From Acetobacteraceae bacterium (GTDB taxonomy: Bacteria > Pseudomonadota > Alphaproteobacteria > Acetobacterales > Acetobacteraceae): DNA of 64,000 bases. The stretch lies in NCBI GenBank assembly GCA_027451405.1, contig DAIDJM010000020.1, forward strand, positions 1 to 64,000, given 5' to 3'. Numbering within the stretch: position 1 is the stretch's first letter; the number at the start of each line of letters is the position of its first letter. The notes under the pieces were generated by a model, which was not told the DNA's origin, did not search any database, and saw only the letters and a list, made by a program, of their open reading frames with translations. The position numbers were made by a program, and so were the translations under genes. Positions 17,772 through 27,323 of the stretch are shown here, in pieces.

Positions 17772-19394
17772 GTGAAGGCATGGCTCGAAGGGTTTCGGGC
17801 GCTCGGGCCATCGCGCCTCGCCGCGCTCGGCGTGGTCGCCGTTTCCATGCTGGCGCTGCTGGCCACGCTGGCGCTGCATGGCGGCGGCGAGCGCATGGCA
17901 TTGCTTTACGCCGATCTCGATCCGCGCGAGGCGGCGGAAATCGCCGACGCGCTCGATCACGCGCACATCGCGCATGACGTGTCGCCGGCGGGCGACCGCG
18001 TGCTCGTGTCCGAGCCGGACGTCGCGCGGGCGCGGCTCCTGCTGGCGAAAGATGGGCTGCCGACCGGCGGATCGATCGGCTACGAGATCTTCGATCGCAG
18101 CGACGCCATGACGGCGAGCGATTTCGAACAGCAGATCAACGAGACGCGCGCGCTCGAGGGCGAACTGGCGCGCAGCATCCGCATGCTCGCCGGCGTGCGC
18201 GCCGCGCGCGTGCATCTGGTTCTGCCGCACCGGGAACCTTTCTCGCGCGAAACGCAGCCGGCCCAGGCCAGCGTCGTGCTGACCATGGCGGGCGCGGCCC
18301 GGCTGGATGCGCAGGGAGTCCAGGCGGTGCTGAACCTCGTCGCGGCCGCCGTGCCCGGGCTGAAACCGCAGGCGATCGCGCTGATCGACAGCCGAGGCCA
18401 TCTGCTCGCCCGCGCCGGCCAGCCGACCGCGGACGACGTCATGGCCACCACCGGCGAGGAAATGCGCCGCAGCACCGAAGTCCGGCTCGCGCGTGCGGTC
18501 GAGGACATGCTCGAACCCACGGTCGGGCTCGGACACGTGCGCGCCGAAGCCGCCGTCGAGATGAATTTTGACCGCGTGCAGGAAACCGACGAATCCTTCA
18601 ATCCGGACCAGCAGGTCCCGCGCAGCACCCAGAGCGTCACCGATGAGAGCCGCAGCACCGAGGCCGACAAACCCGTGACGGTGCAGAACAATCTGCCGAA
18701 CGCCGATGCCGGCAACACGAGCCAGAGCGGCAGCCAGGAGAAACGCCAGGAAGAGACCACGAATTACGAAATCGGCAAGACCGTGCGCACGCTCGTGCGC
18801 GAACAGCCGCAGATCGCGCGCATCTCGCTCGCCGTCATGGTCGATGGCGAGATGCTGCCGGACGCGAAGGGTAAGCTCGTCTGGCACGAGCGCAGCGCCG
18901 CCGAGCTCGCACGCCTCACCCAGCTCGTCGAAAGCGCGATCGGTTTCAACGCCAAGCGCGGCGACAAGGTCGAACTGGTCTCGATGCGTTTCAGCCCCGA
19001 CGATGGGAGCATGGAGGCGGCCTCCCAGGGCTGGCTCGGCCTGGCGCTCGACAAGGACGACGTGCTGTCGCTGGCGCGCTCGGTGATTCTGGGCGCGGTC
19101 GTGCTGCTCGGCATCCTCTTCGTGCTGCGGCCGATGGCGCTGCGCCTCGCCGCCGGCGATACCGGTGCGGCCGATGCGGCTCTGCCCGCGCCGTCCCCCC
19201 TTCTGACGCCCGCGCCGCCGGTGCCCGCCTTGCCCCCGCCGGAGCCCGCCTTCGCCGACGGCTCGATGGTCAATGTCGCGAACATCGAAGGCATGATGCG
19301 CGCCTCCTCGATCCGGCGCATCGGCGATCTCGTGGTCAAGCACCCCGAAGAGACGCTCTCGATCGTCCGCAACTGGCTCACGCAGGAGCGCTGA
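17772..19394 (+). CDS. fliF: flagellar MS-ring protein FliF
   Basis: 540 residues. FliF forms the MS ring in the inner membrane on which the rotor and export gate assemble. The N-terminal membrane span (about 18-36) is followed by the ring-building motifs (ALLYADLDPREAAEIADAL, DGLPTGGSIGYEIFD, LEGELARSIRMLAGVRAARV), and a second span lies near residues 435-455. The C-terminal tail binds FliG. The start is GTG; it overlaps the stop of an eight-codon upstream frame (GTGA), suggesting coupled reinitiation. It is directly followed by fliG with no gap. Confidence 0.95.
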   Translation: MKAWLEGFRALGPSRLAALGVVAVSMLALLATLALHGGGERMALLYADLDPREAAEIADALDHAHIAHDVSPAGDRVLVSEPDVARARLLLAKDGLPTGGSIGYEIFDRSDAMTASDFEQQINETRALEGELARSIRMLAGVRAARVHLVLPHREPFSRETQPAQASVVLTMAGAARLDAQGVQAVLNLVAAAVPGLKPQAIALIDSRGHLLARAGQPTADDVMATTGEEMRRSTEVRLARAVEDMLEPTVGLGHVRAEAAVEMNFDRVQETDESFNPDQQVPRSTQSVTDESRSTEADKPVTVQNNLPNADAGNTSQSGSQEKRQEETTNYEIGKTVRTLVREQPQIARISLAVMVDGEMLPDAKGKLVWHERSAAELARLTQLVESAIGFNAKRGDKVELVSMRFSPDDGSMEAASQGWLGLALDKDDVLSLARSVILGAVVLLGILFVLRPMALRLAAGDTGAADAALPAPSPLLTPAPPVPALPPPEPAFADGSMVNVANIEGMMRASSIRRIGDLVVKHPEETLSIVRNWLTQER

Positions 19395-20408
19395 ATGGTG
19401 CAGGCCACCGAACTCGCCGACCTCTCCGGAGCGCAGAAGGCCGCCATCCTGATGCTCGCCCTGGGTGAGGAACATTCCGCCCGCTTGTTCGAGATGATGC
19501 ACGAGGACGAAATTCGCGAGATTTCGACCGCCATGGCCCAGCTCGGCCCGGTGCGCGCGGACATCGTCGAGAAGATCTGCGCGAACTTCACCGACAGCCT
19601 GGGCACGCGCGGCACGCTGATCGGCAATTTCGAGAGCACCGAGCGGCTGCTGCAGAAGAGCCTGCCGCGCGAGAGAGTCTCGCAGATCATGGAGGAAATC
19701 CGCGGCCCCGCCGGCCGCACCATGTGGGACAAACTCGGCAACGTGAACGAGGCGGTGCTCGCGAACTACCTGAAGAATGAATATCCCCAGACGGTCGCCG
19801 TGGTGCTCACCAAGATCCGCACCGACCACGCGGCGCGCGTTCTGGCACTGCTGCCCGAGTCTTTCGCGCTCGAAGTGGTCATGCGCATGCTGCACATGGA
19901 AAACGTGCAGCGTGACGTGCTCGACGGCGTCGAACGCACGCTGCGTGCCGAATTCATGACCAATCTCGGACGAAGCTCGCGCCGCGATGCGCACGAGACG
20001 ATGGCTGAAATCTTCAACAATCTCGACCGTGCGGCCGAGGCCAGGCTGATGGTCGCACTCGAAGGCCGCAGCCAGCAGGCCGCCGAGCGCATCAAGGCGC
20101 TCATGTTCACGTTCGAGGACCTGCAGCGTCTCTCGCCCGCGAACTTCCAGACCTTGCTGCGCAACGTTGACAAGGAGCGTCTGCCGCTCGCGCTCAAAGG
20201 CGCTTCCGAGAAGATTCGCGAACTCTTCTTCCGTAACCTCTCGGAGCGCGCGGGCAAGATGTTGCGCGACGATATCGAGGCACTCGGCCCGGTGAAGCTG
20301 CGTGAGGTCGACGAAGCCCAGGCCGCGATCGTCCTGTCGGCGAAAGAGCTCGCCGCCGCCGGCGAGATCGATATCGGCGGCGGCAAGGACGAGGAAATGG
20401 TGGTTTGA
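19395..20408 (+). CDS. fliG: flagellar motor switch protein FliG
   Basis: 337 residues, normal length. The N-terminal [21 protein letters not shown] binds FliF. The middle and C-terminal ARM domains include [34 protein letters not shown] and the torque helix [20 protein letters not shown] with its charged residues. FliG couples ion flow through MotA to rotation. The ATG lies immediately after the fliF stop. Confidence 0.96.
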   Translation: MVQATELADLSGAQKAAILMLALGEEHSARLFEMMHEDEIREISTAMAQLGPVRADIVEKICANFTDSLGTRGTLIGNFESTERLLQKSLPRERVSQIMEEIRGPAGRTMWDKLGNVNEAVLANYLKNEYPQTVAVVLTKIRTDHAARVLALLPESFALEVVMRMLHMENVQRDVLDGVERTLRAEFMTNLGRSSRRDAHETMAEIFNNLDRAAEARLMVALEGRSQQAAERIKALMFTFEDLQRLSPANFQTLLRNVDKERLPLALKGASEKIRELFFRNLSERAGKMLRDDIEALGPVKLREVDEAQAAIVLSAKELAAAGEIDIGGGKDEEMVV

Positions 20409-20430
20409 CCCGCCCGATCGGATCGCGCTG

Positions 20431-21120
20431 ATGGACGGGCTCGCGGAACTGCGGCTCGAACCCTGGCGCGCCGGCGCCGCCGGCATTCTCTATGCCGAGG
20501 ATTTCGACGCGCCACCCGACCCGCCGCCACCGCCGCCTCCCCCGGAACCCGCAACGCCGGTGCCGGACGAGGCGGCTCTCTCAGCCGCGCGGGAAGCCGG
20601 CTACCGCGACGGCCTCGCCGCCGCCGAGGCCGAACAGGCCGCGTTGCGCGATCAGCTGCGCCTCGCGGCGCTGCAATCCATCGCCGACAGTCTCGCCGGC
20701 GCGCGGCAGGAAGCGGGTGCCGTCGCACGCGCCCACGCCGAGGCGCTGGCCGCCGCGCTGCTCGCGGTGCTGCAAGCCGCGATCCCCGCCACGCTGCGGC
20801 GCCATGCCGACCTCGAAACTACCGCGCTGCTGGAAGCGCTGCTTCCGCTGCTGCAGAGCGAGCCGCAGATCCATGTGCGCGTTCCCCCGGGCGGCGAAGC
20901 TGCCGCGCGCGACGCGATCGCCGCGATCGAACGCCAGGCGCGGGACGCGCCGCCGCCGCTCACCCTCACGGAAGACCCTGCCCTCGCGGTGGGCGATCTG
21001 GTGCTGAACTGGCACGGCGGCGCCGCGCGCCGCGACACGCAAGCCATCTGGCGGGCCATCCGTGACGCGCTCGCACCCCTCGATCTGCCGGACCTTCGGG
21101 AGCTGCCCCATGGAACATGA
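20431..21120 (+). CDS. fliH: flagellar export apparatus protein FliH-like
   Basis: 229 residues from MDGLAELRLEPWRAGAAGIL. Position between fliG and fliN, a proline run (PPPPPPPPEP, about 33-42) and a long Ala/Gln-rich coiled coil (about 50-115) followed by a compact C-terminal domain are the FliH layout. FliH regulates the FliI ATPase and links it to FliN. Sequence identity to FliH is hard to see, as usual for this family, so the call rests on order and architecture. The ATG is 22 bases after fliG and its end overlaps fliN by 11 bases. Confidence 0.75.
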   Translation: MDGLAELRLEPWRAGAAGILYAEDFDAPPDPPPPPPPPEPATPVPDEAALSAAREAGYRDGLAAAEAEQAALRDQLRLAALQSIADSLAGARQEAGAVARAHAEALAAALLAVLQAAIPATLRRHADLETTALLEALLPLLQSEPQIHVRVPPGGEAAARDAIAAIERQARDAPPPLTLTEDPALAVGDLVLNWHGGAARRDTQAIWRAIRDALAPLDLPDLRELPHGT

Positions 21121-21433
21121 TGTTGCGTTATCCGAACTGGTTGGCCCGGTGATCGCCGCCCAGGAAGCCGCCCCCCGCAGCGCGCGCGACCTCGAGGCGG
21201 TCTACGACATCCCGGTCACGGTCAGCGCGGTGCTCGGTCGTACCACGCTGCAGGTGAGTCAGCTCCTCAAGCTCGGCCGTGGCGCCGTCGTCGAACTGGA
21301 CCGCAAGCTCGGCGAGGCGATCGACGTCTATGTCAACAACCGGCTTGTCGCCCGCGGCGAGGTCGTGATGGTGGACGAAAACCGTCTCGGCATCACCATG
21401 ACCGAAATCGTCAAGGCCGAGCGCAACACTTGA
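21110..21433 (+). CDS. fliN: flagellar motor switch protein FliN
   Basis: 107 residues. The SpoA/FliN C-terminal domain is clear: YDIPVTVSAVLGRTTLQVSQ then LLKLGRGAVVELDRKLGEAI and VNNRLVARGEVVMVDENRLG. FliN builds the lower C ring and receives FliH and the chemotaxis signal. The ATG lies inside the last codons of fliH, and the gene ends overlapping flbD by ATGA-type coupling. The short N-terminal region is usual in alphaproteobacteria. Confidence 0.95.
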   Translation: MEHDVALSELVGPVIAAQEAAPRSARDLEAVYDIPVTVSAVLGRTTLQVSQLLKLGRGAVVELDRKLGEAIDVYVNNRLVARGEVVMVDENRLGITMTEIVKAERNT

Positions 21434-22746
21434 CGGCGATGCGCATGCTCATCCTGGGTCCGCTCTCCGGCCCGCTTGCGCAGGCTGCGAAACTGGCCAT
21501 CGCCGCCGGCGCGCACGTCTCGCAGGTGGACAAATGCGAGGCGGCGCTCGCGCAGTTGCGCGCCGGCGGCGGACACGAGCTGCTGCTGTGCGACCTCGCG
21601 TTCGGCGTCGGCGGGGTCGTGCGCGCCCTGGCCGCCGAGCGAATCGCCGTGCCCGTGGTGGCCTGTTCCGCGAACGCAACGCCCGCTGAAGCGGCGCGCT
21701 CGATCCGCGAGGGCGCGGCCGACTTCCTACCCCTGCCACCCGAGCCCGAGCTGATCGCCGCGATCCTGCGCGCGGCAGCCGGCAAGCCGGCTGGCCCCAT
21801 CGTGCGCGACCCGGCGATGCTCGCGGTCCTCCGCCGCGCCGAACACATCGCCGCCTCCGAAGCCTCCGTGCTCATCACCGGCGAATCCGGCACCGGCAAG
21901 GAAGTGATCGCGCGCCACATCCACGGCCGCTCCCGCCGCGCCGGCGGACCCTTCGTCGCGCTGAACTGCGCCGCCATCCCCGAAACCCTGCTCGAAAGCG
22001 AATTGTTCGGCCACGAGAAGGGAGCCTTCTCCGGCGCCATCGCCCGCCGCGCCGGCCGCTTCGAAGCCGCCGAAGGCGGCACCCTGCTCCTCGACGAAAT
22101 CAGCGAAATGGATGTGCGCCTGCAGGCCAAATTGCTCCGCGCCCTGCAGGAGCGCGAGATCGACCGGCTGGGGGGCACCATGCCCGTGCGCATCAATGTC
22201 CGCGTGCTCGCCACCAGCAATCGCGATCTCCCCGCGGAAGTCGCCGCCGGCCGTTTCCGCGAAGACCTCTATTTCCGCCTCAACGTGGTCACGCTGAAGC
22301 TTCCCGCGCTGCGCGAGCGTCCCGCCGACATCCCTGCGCTCGCGCAGCACTATGCCCGGCACTATGCCGGCGTGAACGGCCTGCCCGCGCGGCCGATCGC
22401 GCCGGCCGCCCTCGCGCACCTCGCCACACAGCCCTGGCGCGGCAATGTGCGCGAACTGGAGAACGCCATGCACCGCGCCGTGCTCCTCGCGACCGGCGAG
22501 GAAATCGGCCCGGACGCTTTCGAGCTGTCGCCCGCCCTCCGCGAAAGTTCCTCCCACGCCGAGGGTTTCGTTGGCAGGCGCATGGACGACGTGGAGCGGG
22601 AAGTCATCCTCGGCACGCTCCGCCACACGATGGGAAACCGCACGCATGCCGCAACGATGCTCGGCATCTCCATTCGCGCTCTGCGGAACAAACTGCGGGA
22701 TTATGCGCGGGCGGGCATCGCCGTGCCGCCGCCTCAGGCGGCGTAG
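21430..22746 (+). CDS. flbD: sigma-54-dependent flagellar activator FlbD
   Basis: 438 residues: a degenerate receiver domain (about 1-115, one Asp retained in LLLCDLAFG, no acidic pair), an AAA+ domain (Walker A GESGTGKE, Walker B GGTLLLDEISEMD) and a Fis-type helix-turn-helix (NRTHAATMLGISIRALRNKL). The order and block VVACSANATPAEAA..GAADFLPLPPEPELIAA match Caulobacter FlbD, which activates class III/IV flagellar genes and represses early ones. The sigma-54 contact loop reads GAFSGA instead of GAFTGA. It is coupled to fliN. Targets probably include the flgE and fliK promoters. Confidence 0.92.
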   Translation: MTAMRMLILGPLSGPLAQAAKLAIAAGAHVSQVDKCEAALAQLRAGGGHELLLCDLAFGVGGVVRALAAERIAVPVVACSANATPAEAARSIREGAADFLPLPPEPELIAAILRAAAGKPAGPIVRDPAMLAVLRRAEHIAASEASVLITGESGTGKEVIARHIHGRSRRAGGPFVALNCAAIPETLLESELFGHEKGAFSGAIARRAGRFEAAEGGTLLLDEISEMDVRLQAKLLRALQEREIDRLGGTMPVRINVRVLATSNRDLPAEVAAGRFREDLYFRLNVVTLKLPALRERPADIPALAQHYARHYAGVNGLPARPIAPAALAHLATQPWRGNVRELENAMHRAVLLATGEEIGPDAFELSPALRESSSHAEGFVGRRMDDVEREVILGTLRHTMGNRTHAATMLGISIRALRNKLRDYARAGIAVPPPQAA

Positions 22747-22753
22747 GAAGATG

Positions 22754-22870
22754 TTCTTTTTTGAAAAAAATAGTCAAAAATCTTTGGCAAACGTGAACCG
22801 GACCAACTTCCGTTGTGTGGCCGGCGCAAATAGACAAAAGCTTTTTGCTTCTTTTTTTCAAAAAAGAAGC
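22754..22870. repeat. family A repeat, copy 2 (between flbD and flhA)
   Basis: The left hairpin TTCTTTTTTGAAAAAAAT is partly decayed. The right hairpin GCTTCTTTTTTTCAAAAAAG-AAGC at 22847-22870 is intact. The core between them keeps no long palindrome. This copy interrupts two codirectional flagellar genes, so it does not serve only as a convergent-gene boundary. Confidence 0.75.
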
Positions 22871-22879
22871 CCCTAGGAA

Positions 22880-24925
22880 ATGCTTCAACAGCTCCGTCGC
22901 TACACGCCAGGCACCGATCTCGGCCTCGCCGCCGGCGTCTTCTGCCTGCTCTCCCTGCTGATCCTCCCACTTCCCACCCTGCTGCTCGATCTCGGGCTTT
23001 CCGTTTCCATCACCGCCTCGGTCCTCGTGCTGATGGTCGCCCTTCTGCTCGAAAAACCCCTGGATTTCACGAGCTTCCCCCAACTCCTCCTGCTCACCAC
23101 CCTGCTGCGACTGTCGCTCAACGTCGCCACCACGCGGCTGATCCTGAGCCATGGCAGCGAAGGCCCCACCGCCGCCGGCCACGTCGTCGCCGCCTTCGGC
23201 GGATTCCTGATGGGCGGCGACGTGGTGATCGGCCTCATCCTGTTTCTCATCCTGCTCGTCGTCAATTTCATGGTCATCACGAAAGGCAGCGGCCGGATCG
23301 CCGAAGTCGCCGCCCGTTTCAGCCTCGATGCGATGCCGGGCAAGCAGATGGCGATCGACGCCGACCTCAATGCCGGCCTCATCAACGAAAAGACCGCGCG
23401 TGCCCGCCGGCGCCAGCTCGAGGAGGAAAGCGGCTTTTACGGCGCCATGGACGGTGCGGCGAAATTCGTCCGCGGCGATGCGATCGCGGGTCTACTGATC
23501 ACCTCGGTGAACATCGTCGGCGGTCTCGGCATCGGCATCGTCCGGCATGGCATGGGGCTTGGCGACGCCGCCACCACCTTCACCACGCTCACCGTGGGCG
23601 ACGGACTCGTCACCCAGATCCCCGCCCTGCTCGTCTCCACCGCGGCTGGCATCGTCGTCACCAAAGGCGGCATCGACGGGCCCGCCGACCGCGCGCTGAT
23701 CGGCCAATTGGGCGGCGGCTGGAAGCCCCTCGCGCTCGCCGCCGCCGCCGCGAGCCTGCTCGCACTTCTGCCCGGCCTGCCTTCCCTGCCTTTCCTTGCG
23801 CTCGCCACGCTCGTCGGCAGCGGCGCCTATTATCGCCGGCGCCATCCGCTCCGCGCCGCCGAACCCGAAACCGTCATGGCCGCTCCGGTCCCGGCCGAAG
23901 CGCCCATCGCCGAATCAATGCGCATCGACGTGATCCGCGTCGAGCTCGGCTACGGCCTGCTGCCAATCGCCAGCGGCGATCAACCGAAACTGACCGAACA
24001 GATTCGCACGCTGCGCCGTTCCATCGCGACCGAGATGGGTTTCGTGCTGCCGGCGGTCCGCATCCAGGACAATCTCGAGCTCGGCGCCGAGCAGTATCGT
24101 ATCCGTATCAAAGAGATCGAAGCGGGTTCCGGCGAATTGCGGCCGCTCATGCTGCTCGCCATGGATCCCGCCGGCGGCCGCCCCGACCTGCCGGGCGAAC
24201 CCACGCGCGAGCCCGCCTTCGGACTTCCCGCCCTCTGGATCGACCCCGCCCAGCGCGAAGCCGCCCTGTTGCGCAACTGCACCGTCGTCGACGCGCCCAG
24301 CGTGCTCGCCACTCACCTCACCGAGCTCGTGCGCGACATGATGCCGGAACTGCTCTCCTACGCCGAGACGCAGAAACTGCTCGACGACCTGCCGCGCGAG
24401 CATCAGAAGCTCGTCGCCGATCTCGTCCCGTCGCTGATTTCCGTGGGCGGTATCCAGCGCGTGCTGCAGGCGCTGCTCGGCGAGCGCGTCTCGATCCGCG
24501 ACCTGCCCACCATCCTGGAAGGCGTGCATGAAGCCTGCGTCGGCGGCGCGCGCTCGGTCGCGGCCACCACCGCGATCGTGCGCGCACGCCTCGCCCGCCA
24601 GATCTGCGACAGCCATGCCGGTCCCGACGGCGTGCTGCGACTTATCCCGCTTTCGCCGGAATGGGAAACCATCTTCACCGAAAGCCTGGCGGGGCCCGCC
24701 GAAGATCGGCAACTCGCCATCGCGCCGAGCCGCCTTGCCGATTTCCTCAAGCGCTTCCGGGATCTGTTCGAAACCCACGGAAGCGAAAACCCCGTCCTGC
24801 TCACCGGCCCCGCGATCCGCGCACCGCTGCGGGCGGTCATCGAACGGATTCGCCCCGCAACGCCCGTTCTCGCGCAATCCGAAATCTTCTCCCGCGCCCG
24901 TATCCGGACGGTGGCGACGCTGTAA
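22880..24925 (+). CDS. flhA: flagellar export gate protein FlhA
   Basis: 681 residues. The N-terminal half (to about 320) holds eight membrane spans, with FHIPEP-family motifs FTSFPQLLLLTTLLRLSLNV, ATTRLIL and DAMPGKQMAIDADLNAGLI. The C-terminal cytosolic domain (about 345-681) has the ring-forming segments KLTEQIRTLRRSIATEMGFV and LLDDLPREHQKLVADLVP. FlhA forms the export gate and uses proton flow for secretion. fliR and flhB, which often follow, are not present in this window. Confidence 0.96.
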   Translation: MLQQLRRYTPGTDLGLAAGVFCLLSLLILPLPTLLLDLGLSVSITASVLVLMVALLLEKPLDFTSFPQLLLLTTLLRLSLNVATTRLILSHGSEGPTAAGHVVAAFGGFLMGGDVVIGLILFLILLVVNFMVITKGSGRIAEVAARFSLDAMPGKQMAIDADLNAGLINEKTARARRRQLEEESGFYGAMDGAAKFVRGDAIAGLLITSVNIVGGLGIGIVRHGMGLGDAATTFTTLTVGDGLVTQIPALLVSTAAGIVVTKGGIDGPADRALIGQLGGGWKPLALAAAAASLLALLPGLPSLPFLALATLVGSGAYYRRRHPLRAAEPETVMAAPVPAEAPIAESMRIDVIRVELGYGLLPIASGDQPKLTEQIRTLRRSIATEMGFVLPAVRIQDNLELGAEQYRIRIKEIEAGSGELRPLMLLAMDPAGGRPDLPGEPTREPAFGLPALWIDPAQREAALLRNCTVVDAPSVLATHLTELVRDMMPELLSYAETQKLLDDLPREHQKLVADLVPSLISVGGIQRVLQALLGERVSIRDLPTILEGVHEACVGGARSVAATTAIVRARLARQICDSHAGPDGVLRLIPLSPEWETIFTESLAGPAEDRQLAIAPSRLADFLKRFRDLFETHGSENPVLLTGPAIRAPLRAVIERIRPATPVLAQSEIFSRARIRTVATL

Positions 24926-25032
24926 TCATGGCGCACACGCCGCGGCAGAACGGTTCGCCCGCAGAGTGGCTTCCTTGTGCGGCGCGCAGCACGGCGATAG
25001 CGTGCGCCCGCACCCGCCGGAGGATTTTTCCC

Positions 25033-25407
25033 ATGCGCCGCCCCTCGCCCGCCGGCCTGGCCGTGGCCATCGCCGTCTCGATGCTGCCCTGCGCCTCGCT
25101 CGCGCAAAGCAACATCTTCCGGCTCGATCGCGCCGGCCCGCAGCTGAACCCATCCGACTACGACGAGATGCTCGCCAGCATCGACCGACTCAACCGGGGC
25201 GAGCCCACGATGGGCCGCACCGAGAACTGGAGCGACCCAAAAACCGGTGCCTCCGGCACCTCCACGCTGATCGGCCTCCGCAGCATCGGCCCCAGCACCT
25301 GCCACATGCTGAAGCATCACATCGCCACCCGCAAAAATCCCGAGGGCTTCAACTACCGGCTCACCTGGTGTCCGACCCCGGGCGGAGCCTGGAAAATCCA
25401 CCACTGA
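25033..25407 (+). CDS. secreted RT0821/17-kDa surface-antigen-like protein
   Basis: 124 residues. GGAGG lies 12 bases before the ATG, in a CCGCCGGAGG context like the end of a family B repeat. A signal peptide ends near CASLAQ. The C-terminal part, GRTENWSDPKTGASGTSTLI, spaced Cys residues and GGAWKIHH at the end resemble the RT0821/Lpp0805 group of 17-kDa surface antigens (W-x-N...G-x-G...C...C...G-x-W-x-I). Function is unknown. It follows flhA by 107 bases but has no flagellar connection that I can see. Confidence 0.6.
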   Translation: MRRPSPAGLAVAIAVSMLPCASLAQSNIFRLDRAGPQLNPSDYDEMLASIDRLNRGEPTMGRTENWSDPKTGASGTSTLIGLRSIGPSTCHMLKHHIATRKNPEGFNYRLTWCPTPGGAWKIHH

Positions 25408-25430
25408 CGCCATCCCCGGCGCCTCCCTTG

Positions 25431-25547
25431 GCGCCGGAGGCCCCCGACCCCATCACAGGGGCGTTTCGGCCCCAGCTTCCGGCGGTCCGTGCGCCATCGT
25501 CCGCGGACCGGGCGCGAGCGAGGCGAAGGCTCTGCCCGCCGGAGGCA
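25431..25547. repeat. degenerate family B repeat pair
   Basis: A GCGCCGGAGG end and CCCCCGACCCCATCACAGGG at the left, and GGCTCTGCCCGCCGGAGGCA at the right, are recognisable parts of family B arranged as a decayed inverted pair. The sequence between is not alignable by eye. Confidence 0.5.
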
Positions 25548-25618
25548 ATCGTGATGTGTCGATCTAAACGCAACTTGCTCTAATGCCTCCCCAACCCCAG
25601 GGCCGGAGGCGCACTCCG

Positions 25619-26272
25619 ATGCTGCGTTTCGCCGACCGCACGGAAGCCGGACGCCAGTTGGCGAACCAGCTTCGGGCGCTCGATCTGCCAAGGCCGGTCG
25701 TCTTCGCCCTGCCGCGCGGCGGTGTCCCGGTCGGCGCCGAAATCGCCCGCGCGCTCGGTGCCCCGCTCGATGTGCTGCTCGTGCGCAAGATCGGCGCCCC
25801 GGGCCAGCCGGAACTGGCGCTCGGCGCGGTCGCCGAACCCGACATGGCCCATCCGGTCATCAACGAACCGGTGCGCGCCGCGCTCGCCGTGAGCGGCGCC
25901 CAGCTCGAACAGGCGCGCCAGGCCGAAGCGCGAGAAATCCAGCGCCGCCGAGCGCTTTACGGCGCTGGCCGGCGCCGGATCGATCCGCGCGGCCGCACCG
26001 CAATCGTGGTCGATGACGGACTGGCCACCGGCGCCACGGCGCGCGCCGCGCTGCTGGCGCTGGCCCGCGCCGGGGCCTCGACGCGCGTGCTCGCCGTGCC
26101 CGTCGCCCCCGCCGAGGCGTTACCGCCGCTCCGGCGCGAGGCGGACCAAATCATCTGCCTGATCGAAGCGGAACATTTCCCTTCGGTTGGCGCCTTCTAC
26201 GACGATTTCCACCAGCTCGACGACGCCGAGGTATTGCAGATCCTAGATGCGGCCGGGTACGGAACAACATAG
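25619..26272 (+). CDS. phosphoribosyltransferase family protein
   Basis: 217 residues from MLRFADRTEAGRQLANQL, with GGAGG about 10 bases upstream. The PRPP-binding loop is TAIVVDDGLATGATARAALL. The N-terminal FALPRGGVPVGAEIARAL and LLVRKIGAPGQPELALGAV are typical of stand-alone type I phosphoribosyltransferase-like proteins found near hydrolases in many alphaproteobacteria. The substrate is not predictable. A family B remnant lies just upstream. Confidence 0.85.
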   Translation: MLRFADRTEAGRQLANQLRALDLPRPVVFALPRGGVPVGAEIARALGAPLDVLLVRKIGAPGQPELALGAVAEPDMAHPVINEPVRAALAVSGAQLEQARQAEAREIQRRRALYGAGRRRIDPRGRTAIVVDDGLATGATARAALLALARAGASTRVLAVPVAPAEALPPLRREADQIICLIEAEHFPSVGAFYDDFHQLDDAEVLQILDAAGYGTT

Positions 26273-26336
26273 AAAAAAGGGTTTGGGCTGGGGCCACGCC
26301 TCCACCCACACGCGGTCCGCACCACGTTCAGGGCGG

Positions 26337-27260
26337 TCAGCCGGCACCCCCGCGCACCCGCGCGATCGCCGCCCGTAATGGGGCCGTGATCCGCCAGCTC
26401 GTAGAGCGCCGCATACCTTCGATGGTGTCGAGCAAGGCCGCGCGGTCGGCCGGTGCGGTGCGCGCGAAACTGGTGCCGGTCTTGCGGACGATCCAGAGAT
26501 CGTGGCCCTCCAGGCCGGCATCCGCCTCGAAACGCACCAGTTCGGCGTTCGGGCACCCATCGATCCGGTCCATGACCCAGGCCGGTGTCACGATCATCGA
26601 ACCGGTCGCCCCCGCTGGCACGCTCTCCCCTTCGCTCACCGGCACGAAGACAAATCCCTCCGGATCAAGCCGCTTCCGGCCCGACCGCGCATGCGCGGTG
26701 CGACCCGCGGTGGCGAATACCAGGATTCCGTTGCGCTCCAGGTGGTAATAGAGCGCCTCCAGCCAGCGCGCCCAAGACGCTGGCGGCATATGGGTGAAAA
26801 AAGAGAGCGCACAGATGACGTCGTAGCGCAGCGTCAGGAATTCCTGAGGATCGCGCGGCGCGAGCAACGCTCGCGCGCCGAGCTCCTGCTCGAGAAACGA
26901 CACCGCCTCCGGATCGGTATCGCAGGCGGTCAGCTCGAATTCCGCAAGCTTGCCGAGGTGGCGGGAGACGCACCCATGGCCGGAGGCGAATTCGAGCAGC
27001 GATATCCGCCGCCTGCCATGATCCGCGTGATACCGGGCCGCAAGCTCTGCCAGTCGCTGCGCGGAACGGTGGCCAACTTCGAAGTATGATTCGACGGTCT
27101 TCTCCAGGCCTGGCATATCGCCCGGATCCGAAAATTGGCCATCGCCCTTCAGTCGGTCGCGGAACAGCGCATCCCGGACATCGATCGCCGGGGAAACATC
27201 ATAGCGCTGCGCGATTTCTTCCGTTCCGATGATGCGGACGCGGTCGGCGGATGAAGACAT
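26337..27260 (-). CDS. class I SAM-dependent methyltransferase with glycan-associated tail
   Basis: 307 residues from MSSSADRVRIIG; the longer open frame to 27299 lacks a ribosome site. SAM motif I is LLEFASGHGCVSRHLGKL, with FELTACDTDPEAV as motif II. The C-terminal sequence STSWRITAPLR is a short motif often found at the ends of glycosyltransferases and methyltransferases acting on surface glycans in Acetobacteraceae, so a saccharide or glycolipid substrate is a reasonable inference. No neighbouring glycan genes are seen. Confidence 0.75.
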   Translation of the reverse strand: MSSSADRVRIIGTEEIAQRYDVSPAIDVRDALFRDRLKGDGQFSDPGDMPGLEKTVESYFEVGHRSAQRLAELAARYHADHGRRRISLLEFASGHGCVSRHLGKLAEFELTACDTDPEAVSFLEQELGARALLAPRDPQEFLTLRYDVICALSFFTHMPPASWARWLEALYYHLERNGILVFATAGRTAHARSGRKRLDPEGFVFVPVSEGESVPAGATGSMIVTPAWVMDRIDGCPNAELVRFEADAGLEGHDLWIVRKTGTSFARTAPADRAALLDTIEGMRRSTSWRITAPLRAAIARVRGGAG

Positions 27261-27323
27261 GGCGGCGGGGAAACCTTGAGTATGCAAGCTGCGTCTCAAG
27301 AGCCCATATCAGACGAGGGTGCG

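Noticed and set aside
17691-20486. A 931-codon open frame on the minus strand opposite fliF and fliG
   Set aside because: It is antisense to two confidently identified genes and has the Arg/His-rich composition of an out-of-frame GC-rich shadow.
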